Shown piece after piece: positions 8,405 to 15,990 of a stretch of DNA of 64,000 nucleotides. The stretch is from Myxococcota bacterium (GTDB taxonomy: Bacteria > Myxococcota > B64-G9). The stretch spans positions 124,001-188,000 of the forward strand of contig JAKLGA010000008.1 of assembly GCA_022710975.1 (NCBI GenBank), read 5' to 3'. A model generated the notes under the pieces. The model saw only the letters and a program-made list of their open reading frames with translations. It ran no database searches and was not told the origin of the DNA. Numbering within the stretch: position 1 is the first letter of the stretch; every line of letters begins with the position of its first letter. A program made the translations under genes and the position numbers.

Positions 8405-9483
8405 CGGGGTGAGACCTCGAGCAGGTAGCGGGCCACGGCCGGCCCCGGGAGCCGGAGCGCGCGGAGCTGCCCGAGGCAGGCGGGCGTGGCCGCGCCGCCC
8501 ACGACCTCCACCTCGACCACCTGGCCGCCCTCGACCCGCAGGGCCAGCCGGACGAGGGGTGTGCCCGCGAAGCTCGCCGCCAGGCAATCCGCCAGGGGCC
8601 CTGGCCCGAACGTCGACCGCAGCCGGCTCACCACCTCCGCCGGCGCCGTGCCCACGCTGGGCGCAATCTGGCGCACGGTCCCGAGGCGCCAGGCCCGACC
8701 CGGCTCCGGGCCTCGAGCCGGTTTCTTCCCGGGGGGCCCCACCTGGCGCCCGCCCGCCGGCCCACCGTCGCGCTTGACCTCCACCTGCTCCCGCGGCGGT
8801 TTGAGCGTGGCGGCGACGTCCCCGCCCGAGGACTTCAGCAGGCCCAGGACGGCCGAGTCCTCACGGAGCTTGGCCTCGAGCTCGGCGCGCCTCTCCGCCT
8901 TCGCCTTCGTCGGCTCGGCCTCCGCCGCGGGGGCCTCCTTCTTCTCGGGCCTGTCCTTGTCCGTGGGCACGGGCGGCGCCGTGGCCGGCGGGGCCGGGCT
9001 CGGGGTCGGAGTCGGCGGCGCGGGGGCGTCCGCCAGCGGAGCGGCGCTGTCGGCGGCCTGCATGCGGGCGTGCCAGCCGGCGACCCGCTCCGCGCCGGCC
9101 CGCTCGTCCTCGGTGGTCAGGCGGGCGAGCTGGCTCTCCACGCCCTCCGAGGCCGGCGGCGCGTCCAGGACCGCCACCTCGGCCAGCCGCAGGGTCTGGC
9201 CCTCGTCCACCCGGACCAGGTAGCCGTTCGCGAGCGCCAGCACGGCGAACGCGCCCATGCCCACCCGCAGGCTGTCGCCCCGCCGGAGCTGGGCCCCGAC
9301 CCTGGCCGGCGCGGGCGCGCCGCCGGGCGGCACGATCTCGACCTCGCCGCGCACCATGGCCAGCTCGGCCACCGCGCGGTCCGGGGCCACGGCCCCGTCC
9401 GGCGCGGGGGCGCGGTCCGCGCAGCCACCGAGCCCGAGCACGAGGAGCGAGAGGCACACCAGGGAACCCACCGCGCGCAGCAT
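8401..9483 (-). CDS. FecR-domain lipoprotein
   Basis: A 360-residue lipoprotein with a signal peptide and lipobox (LGLGGC). Residues about 38-110 resemble a FecR domain (VRGEVEI, ...LRRGDSLRVGMGAFAVLAL, RVDEGQTLRL). A Pro/Ala/Lys-rich segment with an acidic-basic coiled stretch follows (about 145-215), and the last 90 residues form a compact domain typical of TonB/AgmX-like energy-coupling tails (ADCLAASF, RLALRVEGGQV). The ATG at 9483 has GGAGG seven bases upstream. It is the first gene of a two-gene operon with the CHASE2 cyclase, to which it is coupled by a GTGA overlap; it may present a periplasmic signal to that sensor (inference). Confidence 0.75.
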   Translation of the reverse strand: MLRAVGSLVCLSLLVLGLGGCADRAPAPDGAVAPDRAVAELAMVRGEVEIVPPGGAPAPARVGAQLRRGDSLRVGMGAFAVLALANGYLVRVDEGQTLRLAEVAVLDAPPASEGVESQLARLTTEDERAGAERVAGWHARMQAADSAAPLADAPAPPTPTPSPAPPATAPPVPTDKDRPEKKEAPAAEAEPTKAKAERRAELEAKLREDSAVLGLLKSSGGDVAATLKPPREQVEVKRDGGPAGGRQVGPPGKKPARGPEPGRAWRLGTVRQIAPSVGTAPAEVVSRLRSTFGPGPLADCLAASFAGTPLVRLALRVEGGQVVEVEVVGGAATPACLGQLRALRLPGPAVARYLLEVSPR

Positions 9484-9508
9484 GGCGAGACCTCCGGGAA
9501 GCACCCCC

Positions 9509-9538
9509 ATTGAACCCCGGAAGCCGGGCTCGATGCAA
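9509..9538 (-). promoter_or_regulatory. Possible promoter of the FecR-cyclase operon
   Basis: On the minus strand TTGCAT (9533-9538), an 18-base spacer and TTCAAT (9509-9514). Both boxes are imperfect. The leader would be about 20 bases. Confidence 0.4.
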
Positions 9539-9594
9539 CGTGGGCGGCCCGCGGGAGGGCTGCCCGGGCCCAGCCCGCGCCGGCCCTGGTGTGC

Positions 9595-9600
9595 TAGCAT
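9595..9600 (+). promoter_or_regulatory. Possible extended -10 element
   Basis: TG at 9592-9593 followed by TAGCAT at 9595-9600 fits an extended -10. I see no convincing -35. It would give a leader of about 14 bases for the gene at 9621. Confidence 0.35.
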
Positions 9601-9620
9601 CCGCTGGAGGGAGGAAGCAC

Positions 9621-10691
9621 ATGCAGGCGTCGACACGCCTCCAGATCGCGTCGCTCGCGCTCGCCGCCGTCCTGGCCAGCGCCGGGCCCGGGTGCCAGGG
9701 TGGCTCGGAGCCCGGGGACGGCGGACAGGACGCCGAGGCGGACGGACAGGGAGAAGACGGGCGGGACGAAGGCTCCGGGGCGGATGTCCCCGACGGCGGG
9801 GACGCCGAGGGGCTGTGGCCCTGGTGCCCGGACCCCTCGGCCTACGTCGGTGGGGGCTGGGACCACCTGGCCCGGGTGGACGACCAGGCCCTGTACTGCG
9901 TCCTCAACCAGGGCGCGACCGTGGAGGAGGACCTCGCGCTGAAGGCCCGGCTGCGCCTGGTGCCCGGCGCCTACCCCCTGCCCCGCGAAGGCCTGGAGGC
10001 CGCCTGCCTGCTGCCGGCCTGCCTCGAGCTCCCTGGCGGGGTGGGCTCGGAGCTCGCCGGCGAGGGCTGGCTGGCCGTCGCGGTCGAGCCCTCGGGCCAG
10101 GGGCAGCACCTGACCTGGCAGCTCGCGGAGCCACTGCAGGCTGGCGGCCGGCCGTGGTCCGTGGAGATCTCCGCCAGCATGTACACCTACTCCGCCGCGG
10201 CCGGCGTCCCGGAGCTCGTCCTGTCCAACCGGCTCACCCGCTACGAGGCCTGGGGCGAGCTGTACACCTCCCTGCGGCTCACCCACGCGGAGCTCCCCTA
10301 CCCATGGCAGCTCCTGCCCTGCCGGCCCGACACCGAGTCCCACCGCCAGGACCGGGCCACCTTCGACCGCGGCTGGATGGAGGTGTGGCACGACGTGGTG
10401 GACGACGTGCCCTCGGGGGGTGGGGCGCCGGCCGTGCTCGCGCGCGGCTTCGGGGAGCTCGACGGGGTGGCCTTCGACCAGCGCGACTACTTCAAGCTGG
10501 GCCACCTGATCGCCCACCACAACTGGGGCGGCACCTTCCTGGTCATGCTCGACACGCCGATCGGCCAGGCCTGCGGCCTGAAGCTGGCCATCCCCTCCCT
10601 GGACGGCGGCGGCCCGGACCCGGCCGCCTGGACCGTGGGCTGCGATCTGGCGCCCCTCGAGGAGCTCACCGGGCTGGTGACCGGGCCCTGA
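9621..10691 (+). CDS. Lipoprotein of unknown function
   Basis: A 356-residue exported protein. The ATG at 9621 follows GGAGGGAGG. The signal peptide (about residues 1-24) ends in SAGPGC, a likely lipobox, and is followed by an acidic Gly/Asp/Glu-rich spacer (27-60), the usual tether of lipoproteins in this group. The mature part has seven or more Cys, several in pairs, consistent with disulfides outside the cytoplasm, and alternating hydrophobic strands suggesting a beta-rich fold. I do not recognise a family. It is monocistronic, diverging from the FecR operon. Confidence 0.65.
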   Translation: MQASTRLQIASLALAAVLASAGPGCQGGSEPGDGGQDAEADGQGEDGRDEGSGADVPDGGDAEGLWPWCPDPSAYVGGGWDHLARVDDQALYCVLNQGATVEEDLALKARLRLVPGAYPLPREGLEAACLLPACLELPGGVGSELAGEGWLAVAVEPSGQGQHLTWQLAEPLQAGGRPWSVEISASMYTYSAAAGVPELVLSNRLTRYEAWGELYTSLRLTHAELPYPWQLLPCRPDTESHRQDRATFDRGWMEVWHDVVDDVPSGGGAPAVLARGFGELDGVAFDQRDYFKLGHLIAHHNWGGTFLVMLDTPIGQACGLKLAIPSLDGGGPDPAAWTVGCDLAPLEELTGLVTGP

Positions 10692-10737
10692 GGCGCGGCC
10701 CCGGCGGAACCCCGCCCGGACCGAGGCATCCAACGGT

Positions 10738-10765
10738 TTGATGCGCGGCCGGGTCGTAGTAGACT
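10738..10765 (+). promoter_or_regulatory. Promoter of the small TM protein / TldD operon
   Basis: TTGATG (10738-10743), a 16-base spacer and TAGACT (10760-10765). Transcription would begin near 10772, 27 bases before the GTG. Confidence 0.5.
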
Positions 10766-10798
10766 GCCCGCGGGCCGCGCGCCGCGCGAGGAGGGTCC

Positions 10799-10999
10799 GT
10801 GGGCGGAAGGCTGAAGGGCAGACGAGCCAAGGACAAGCAGACGCGGCCCTGGCCGGTGTTCAAGCTGGCGGTGTACGCGCTGCTGGCCATCACGGTGCTC
10901 GGGTTGCTCTACTGGTACTGGTTCTCCCAGGAAGGTCTGGAGAAGACCCGGGAGATCATGGAGTCCGACGCGAAACCGAAGACCGCCATCCCCGGCTGA
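10799..10999 (+). CDS. Small single-pass membrane protein
   Basis: A 66-residue protein beginning with GTG at 10799 after GAGGAGGG. Residues 1-18 are very basic, 19-43 form one strongly hydrophobic helix ending in aromatic residues (YWYWF), and a charged tail follows. The positive-inside rule puts the N-terminus in the cytoplasm. It sits 15 bases upstream of the exported TldD-like protease and is almost certainly co-transcribed; a partner or anchor for that protease is possible but unproven. Confidence 0.7.
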   Translation: MGGRLKGRRAKDKQTRPWPVFKLAVYALLAITVLGLLYWYWFSQEGLEKTREIMESDAKPKTAIPG

Positions 11000-11014
11000 C
11001 AGGAGATCCCCCAA

Positions 11015-12793
11015 ATGCACCACGCCCGCACGCCCACGCTTCGCTGCGCCCTGGCCTGCCTGCTGCTGCTCGGCTGCTTGCCGGGCCTGGTGTTCGCCGG
11101 ACCCAAGAACAAGACCAAGGCCGCCCCGGCCCCGTGCAAGGCCGAGGAGGACAAGCCGACCTTCGACCACCGGCCGGTGCTGCTCAAGGCCATGGAGGCC
11201 GAGCTCCAGCGCTCCATGTCCAGCCTCCGCATCGAGGGCTTCGAGGCCCCCTACTTCATGGCCTACGAGCTGGAGGAGACCCAGTCCAACCGCGTCCAGG
11301 CGCGCTCCGGCTCGCTCGACTCCGCCGGGGGCGGTAAGAACCGCCGGCTGCGGGTCGAGGTGCGGGTCGGCAACCACGAGCTGGACAACATGGGGCGCAA
11401 GGAGCAGGCCTTCGACTTCTCCTTCACGCCCGGCTACCGCGCGCCGCGGCACGGGCCGCTCGACGACGACGCGCTCGCGCTGCGCAACGCCTTCTGGCTG
11501 GTGACGGACGAGACCTACAAGGCCGCGCTCAAGTCCTACCTCAAGCTCAAGAGCGCCCGGGTGACCGAGGTGGAGGTGGATGAGTTCGCCGGCAGCTTCA
11601 CCAAGGAGAAGCCGGCCACCTACCAGGGCCCCGTGCTGCCCATCGAGTTCGATCGCGAGCGCTGGGAGCGCTTGGCCCGCACCGCCTCGGCCCGCTTCGA
11701 GAGCCACCCGGACATCTTCGATCACGCGGTCAGCGTGGACGGCTCCAAGCAGGTGCGCTACCTGGTGACCAGCGAGGGCACGCGCATCGTGGACGAGCTG
11801 GTGCTGTTCAACCTGAGCGTCACCGCCAACACGCGCGCCGAGGACGGCATGCTGCTGACCGATCAGCTGACGCTCTACTCCAAGGACGGCGCGGGCATGC
11901 CCGACGAGAAGAGCGTGCTCGCCAAGGTGGACCAGGTCATCACCGACCTGGAGGCCCTGCGCAAGGCCCCGGTGCTCGAGCCCTACACCGGGCCGTGCAT
12001 CCTGGACGGGGAGGCCACGGGCGTCCTGTTCCACGAGGTGATCGGCCACCGGCTGGAGGGCGAGCGCCAGCTCGACGACGAGGAGGGCAAGACCTTCAAG
12101 GGCCAGATCGGCAAGCAGATCATCCCCCCCTTCCTGTCGGTGATCGACGACCCCACCCTGCCCGCCATCGACGGCGTGGCCCTGAACGGCTTCTACCGCT
12201 TCGACGACGAGGGCGTGCCGGCCCAGCGCGCCGAGCTGATCGCCAAGGGCGTGCTCAAGAGCTTCCTGATGAGCCGGACCCCGCTCAAGGGCTTCCTGCA
12301 GTCCAACGGCCACGGGCGCTCCTCGGGCGGCGAGATGCCGCGGGCGCGCATGGGCAACACCCTGGTGGTGTCCGATCGCCAGGTGCCCTTCGCCCGGCTC
12401 AAGGAGATGCTGATCGAGGAGGTCAAGCGGCAGGGCAAGCCCTACGGCCTGATCCTCAAGAACATCGTGGGCGGTTCCACCCACACCTCGACCTGGGGCT
12501 ACCAGGCCTACAAGGGCACGCCGCAGATGGTCTACCGCGTGTTCCCCGACGGCCGCGAGGAGCTGGTGCGCGGGGTCGAGATCGTGGGCACGCCCATCGC
12601 CAGCATCAACAAGATCGTGGCCACCTCCGACCGCACCGCGACCTTCAACGGATTCTGCGGGGCCGAGAGCGGCTACGTGCCCGTGTCCACCTCGGCGCCG
12701 GACGTGCTGATGACCGAGATCGAGTTGCAGCGCGTGATGAAGCAGGGAGCCAAGCCGCCCCTGCTGTCCTCGCCCTGGAACGGACTCCACTGA
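11015..12793 (+). CDS. Exported TldD/PmbA-family metallopeptidase
   Basis: A 592-residue protein with a classical Sec signal peptide (residues 1-29, ending LVFAG; a Cys at about 21 might be an alternative lipidation site). The rest is a TldD-type peptidase. The zinc motif HEVIGH is at 340-345, followed by RLEGE as in TldD (HEAxGH.LEGD), and the C-terminal FCG...VPVSTSAP near 545-560 matches the TldD segment that supplies the Cys zinc ligand. Well-studied TldD/E complexes are cytosolic and process microcin B17 or unfolded peptides; an exported version would act in the periplasm. There is no adjacent TldE/PmbA partner. AGGAG 10 bases upstream supports the start. Confidence 0.85.
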   Translation: MHHARTPTLRCALACLLLLGCLPGLVFAGPKNKTKAAPAPCKAEEDKPTFDHRPVLLKAMEAELQRSMSSLRIEGFEAPYFMAYELEETQSNRVQARSGSLDSAGGGKNRRLRVEVRVGNHELDNMGRKEQAFDFSFTPGYRAPRHGPLDDDALALRNAFWLVTDETYKAALKSYLKLKSARVTEVEVDEFAGSFTKEKPATYQGPVLPIEFDRERWERLARTASARFESHPDIFDHAVSVDGSKQVRYLVTSEGTRIVDELVLFNLSVTANTRAEDGMLLTDQLTLYSKDGAGMPDEKSVLAKVDQVITDLEALRKAPVLEPYTGPCILDGEATGVLFHEVIGHRLEGERQLDDEEGKTFKGQIGKQIIPPFLSVIDDPTLPAIDGVALNGFYRFDDEGVPAQRAELIAKGVLKSFLMSRTPLKGFLQSNGHGRSSGGEMPRARMGNTLVVSDRQVPFARLKEMLIEEVKRQGKPYGLILKNIVGGSTHTSTWGYQAYKGTPQMVYRVFPDGREELVRGVEIVGTPIASINKIVATSDRTATFNGFCGAESGYVPVSTSAPDVLMTEIELQRVMKQGAKPPLLSSPWNGLH

Positions 12794-12887
12794 CATCCGA
12801 CCCGAGACTACACTGTCCCACCTCTGAAAAAATTCCTGCCTCCAGGCCAAACCTGACAGAGATGTCGTGATCCGTCCTCGGTCCCCT

Positions 12888-12921
12888 CACGTTCAGAGGA
12901 TGGTCCGCATCCGAAAACGTG
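12888..12921. promoter_or_regulatory. 34-base interrupted palindrome, candidate enhancer for the sigma-54 promoter (or terminator of tldD)
   Basis: CACGTT-4 bases-GGATG, a 5-base centre, then CATCC-3 bases-AACGTG. Its centre is about 87 bases upstream of the predicted sigma-54 start of transcription, the usual distance for an enhancer-binding-protein site. Because it lies 95 bases past the tldD stop and is followed by TTTCC, it could instead be a terminator hairpin; the sequence does not decide. Confidence 0.5.
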
Positions 12922-12965
12922 TTTCCTGACCCGGCGTTACAGCCGGTTAGCGCCTGAGGAGGGCT

Positions 12966-12981
12966 TGGCACCCGGGTTGCA
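12966..12981 (+). promoter_or_regulatory. Sigma-54 (-24/-12) promoter
   Basis: TTGGCAC (12965-12971), five bases, TTGCA (12977-12981). The invariant GG (12967-12968) and GC (12979-12980) are exactly 10 bases apart, matching the RpoN consensus TGGCAC-N5-TTGCA. The start of transcription should be near 12992, 47 bases before the ATG of the 123-residue protein. Activation would need an AAA+ enhancer-binding protein, not present in this window. Confidence 0.8.
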
Positions 12982-13000
12982 ACCCCCCCGGTCGAGCTTC

Positions 13001-13020
13001 CCCCTGGGATCCACCAGGGG
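13001..13020 (+). promoter_or_regulatory. 5' leader hairpin
   Basis: CCCCTGG and CCAGGGG separated by six bases form a 7-base-pair stem in the leader, about 9 bases after the predicted transcript start and just ahead of the GGGAG ribosome binding site. It could stabilise the mRNA or tune initiation. Confidence 0.45.
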
Positions 13021-13038
13021 CGCGATGTGGGAGCACCG

Positions 13039-13410
13039 ATGGCCAAGAACCCGATGACGAAGAAGGAAGACCGCCTGTACCTCATCGTGGAACGGCTTCG
13101 CGAGGATCCCAAGGACGGCTCCAACCCGAAGAAAATGTACAACTTCTCCGACCCGACCGCCCTGCGGGCGCTGCGGATCCACCGGCACCTGAAGGCCCTG
13201 GAGCAGGACATCCTCGAGGCCCAGGACACCGACACCATCAGCATCGAACCGGCCGTGGACCCCGGCCACGTGGTCCTCCAGATCCGCAACAACGAGATCC
13301 ACTGCAGCCGGGTGGCCTACCTGAGCCAGCGCGAGCTCCGCCTGCTCCGCCGCAACCGCAAGGTGGCCAACGCGCTCCGCCGGGCGCTGGCCGCGCGCGA
13401 CGTGGCCTGA
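13039..13410 (+). CDS. Unrecognised 123-residue protein under sigma-54 control
   Basis: A small soluble protein, Lys/Arg and Glu/Asp rich, without signal peptide or membrane segment. The N-terminal half is predicted helical, residues 60-85 look like a short beta unit, and the end is a strongly basic helix (about 98-119, many Arg), which could bind nucleic acid. ATG 13039 is chosen because GGGAG lies five bases upstream; an in-frame GTG at 13027 is the alternative. It has its own sigma-54 promoter and no co-transcribed neighbour. I do not recognise a family. Confidence 0.7.
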   Translation: MAKNPMTKKEDRLYLIVERLREDPKDGSNPKKMYNFSDPTALRALRIHRHLKALEQDILEAQDTDTISIEPAVDPGHVVLQIRNNEIHCSRVAYLSQRELRLLRRNRKVANALRRALAARDVA

Positions 13411-13524
13411 CCCGGCCCCCGGCCCCTTCCCCCCACCTCCCGATTTGCGTGCATCTCCGGCGCGATTTGTCTACACTCCCGGCGCAGGTTGATCCGTCTG
13501 TCTGGGAAACGGGAGGAGGACGCC

Positions 13525-15990
13525 ATGCGCCAGCTGGAGATCGGGGTCCTGTTCGTGCTGTGTACGCTGTGGAGCCTTCCGGCCGGGGCCCAGGAAGGCA
13601 AGGTGAAGCTCCCGCTGGACGTGTGGCAGGCCATGCGCCTCGAGCTCGAGGCCTCCCGGAAGCCCGAGCGGGCCGACCTGGCCTGGTGCCCGATCGAGCG
13701 GGCGGTCGAGGGCACGTTCCGCAAGGGCCTGTTCCGCGGCACGCTCAGCGCGCGCTTCGAGGTGCTCGAGGATCGCGGGCACGTGCGGGTGCCGGTGCTC
13801 GACAGCGGGGCCTCGCTGGGCGAGGTGCTGCTCAACGGCCAGCGCACCTCCCTGCTGCGCGAGGGCACGCTCTACACCCTGGGCGTCGAGGCGCCCGGCA
13901 CCTACGCCGTGCGGGTGGAGTTCTTCTACGGCAAGGAGCAGGACCGCTTCGAGCGGCGCATCCGCTTCCGCCTGCCCGACGCCGGCCCCACCCAGGTGAA
14001 GGCGCTGGTGCCCGAGCAGGACATCGAGCCCACCCTGGCCCACGGGGCGCTGGTCGTCCGCAGGCAGGGCCCCGAGGGGACGCGCCTGGAGGGCTACCTG
14101 GACCCCACCGGCCAGCTCGACCTGGCCTGGACCCGGCGGCTGACCCACCGCGAGGAGCAGGACGTGCGCCTGGAGGCCGACCTGCACGCCCTGGTCACCC
14201 TCCAGGAGGCCCTGGTCACCGGCCTGGCCGTGTTCGACTTCCAGGTCCAGGAGGGCGAGACCGCGCGCATCGAGCTGCGACTGCCCGCCGACATGGAGGT
14301 GCTGGGCGTGGACGGCGATGCGGTGCTGCAGTGGCAGACCGATCCGACCGACGGGGGCCGGCTGACGGTGCTGCTGCGCTACCTTGTCCAGGAGCAGGTG
14401 CGCCTGGCCGTCCGCTTCCAGTTCCCGGCCACGGCGGGCAAGCCGGTGGAGCTGCGCCTGCCCATGCCGACGGGCGAGACGCCCGTGCGCGGGGCGGTGG
14501 GCGTGCTCGGGCCGGCCGGGCTCAACGTGCAGGTGGCCGAGGTCCAGGGCGCCGAGCAGCTCGAGCAGCGCGATCTGCCGCCCGAGCTGACCGAGCTGAC
14601 CGCCAGCCCGCTGCTGTTCGGCTTCCGCTTCACCGCCGCGCCGACCATCCGCCTGGCGGTGAAACGCCACGACGAGGTGCAGCTGACCAGCACGCTGATC
14701 GACGAGCTGCAGGCCTCCAGCGTGCTGATCGAGGACGGCACGGAGATCACCAAGCTCAAGCTGCGCATCCGCAACAACACCCGCCAGTACCTGACGCTGC
14801 GCCTGCCCCCGGGCGCGGTGCTGACCCACTCCCTGGTGGACGGCAGGCCCATCCGGCCCGCCACCACCGCGGCGGACGGAGGCCCGGCCCTGCTGCTGCC
14901 GCTGCGGCAGAGCGAGCGGGTCGGCGCGACGGGCCAGCGCGATCACACGGTGCGGGAGGGCGAGACGCTGTCCGATCTGGCCAACTTCTACTACTCCGAT
15001 CCCAGCCAGTACCGGAATATCCTGGAGGCCAACCCGGACCAGCTCGGCGACGCCTCCGATCTGATGGCCGGCCAGCAGCTGCGCATCCCGGCCGCCCAGG
15101 GGGTCACCGTCGAGGAGTCGAGCTTCGTGGTGGAGCTGGCCTACAAGCGCGCCGGCGGGGAGGCGCTGGGCTGGTTCGGCCGGCGCGAGCTGGTGCTGCC
15201 CACCATGGACGTGGACACCATGAAGGCCACCTGGCACCTGTACCTGCCCGAGTCGATCGATCCCCTCGGCTTCGACGCCAACCTGACCCAGTACTCGGCC
15301 ATCCGCTACGACCCCTTCCGCCGGCTGCGGGACTACCTGCTGCAGGTGCTGTGGGTGCACGACGCCTGGGCGGGCGGCAAGTACCGCAGCATCCTGGTGC
15401 AGCGCAAGGAGATCTACAAGTCCGACTACGCCCGGCGCACCTCGGGCGAGGTGGTCCTGGCCACCTTCCCCCTGGTGGGCGAGCGCTACCGCTTCCGCCG
15501 CAGCCTGCTCGGCCAGGAGCAGCCCCGCATCCTGGTGACCTACGCGGTGCGCGGCCTGGCCGGGCCGGTGCGCTGGGGCGTGTTCGGGCTGGCCTTCGCC
15601 GTGGGCCTGTTCCTGTTCTGGCGCCCGCGCCGGGCCGCCGCCTGGCTGGCCGCCGGGGGTGGTCTGCTGCTGGCGCTGCTGGTGGCCCACTTCGTGCTCG
15701 GCGTGCACCGCCGGGTGCTGTGGGGGGTGGATCTCGCGCTGCTCGTCGCGCTGCTGCACCTGCGCTGGCGGCCCTGGTGGGAGGGGCTGAAGGGGCTGGC
15801 GCGGGAGCCCTGGCGCGCGCTCGAGCTGTGCACGCTGCGCAACCTGGCCTTCCTGGTGGGCCTGAGCGCGCTGCTCTGGCTGGCGCTGTGGTTCCCGCTC
15901 ATGCTCTCCAGCCTGACGGCGGTGGCAGCCTTCCTGTGGTGGCGCCGCAAGGCCCGCCTGGCCGCCCGGCAGGAGGTGGCCCATGCGTAA
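13525..15990 (+). CDS. Large exported/inner-membrane protein with embedded LysM domain
   Basis: An 821-residue protein: signal peptide 1-24 (ending AGAQ), a long beta-strand-rich extracytoplasmic region, a LysM domain at about 473-522 (HTVREGETLSDLANFYY ... LMAGQQLRIP), more beta-rich sequence, and three or more hydrophobic helices at the C-terminus (about 679-812). LysM binds peptidoglycan GlcNAc units, so the periplasmic part may grip the cell wall while the tail anchors it to the inner membrane. GGAGGAGG precedes ATG 13525. It overlaps the next gene by eight bases, and shares with it a block around ITxLxLxxRN followed by a DGxP segment and LLLPL. The family has no assigned function known to me. 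Confidence 0.75.
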   Translation: MRQLEIGVLFVLCTLWSLPAGAQEGKVKLPLDVWQAMRLELEASRKPERADLAWCPIERAVEGTFRKGLFRGTLSARFEVLEDRGHVRVPVLDSGASLGEVLLNGQRTSLLREGTLYTLGVEAPGTYAVRVEFFYGKEQDRFERRIRFRLPDAGPTQVKALVPEQDIEPTLAHGALVVRRQGPEGTRLEGYLDPTGQLDLAWTRRLTHREEQDVRLEADLHALVTLQEALVTGLAVFDFQVQEGETARIELRLPADMEVLGVDGDAVLQWQTDPTDGGRLTVLLRYLVQEQVRLAVRFQFPATAGKPVELRLPMPTGETPVRGAVGVLGPAGLNVQVAEVQGAEQLEQRDLPPELTELTASPLLFGFRFTAAPTIRLAVKRHDEVQLTSTLIDELQASSVLIEDGTEITKLKLRIRNNTRQYLTLRLPPGAVLTHSLVDGRPIRPATTAADGGPALLLPLRQSERVGATGQRDHTVREGETLSDLANFYYSDPSQYRNILEANPDQLGDASDLMAGQQLRIPAAQGVTVEESSFVVELAYKRAGGEALGWFGRRELVLPTMDVDTMKATWHLYLPESIDPLGFDANLTQYSAIRYDPFRRLRDYLLQVLWVHDAWAGGKYRSILVQRKEIYKSDYARRTSGEVVLATFPLVGERYRFRRSLLGQEQPRILVTYAVRGLAGPVRWGVFGLAFAVGLFLFWRPRRAAAWLAAGGGLLLALLVAHFVLGVHRRVLWGVDLALLVALLHLRWRPWWEGLKGLAREPWRALELCTLRNLAFLVGLSALLWLALWFPLMLSSLTAVAAFLWWRRKARLAARQEVAHA

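Noticed and set aside
13445-13477. TTGCGT and TACACT as a promoter for the LysM gene
   Set aside because: The 21-base spacer does not fit; the actual promoter remains unidentified.
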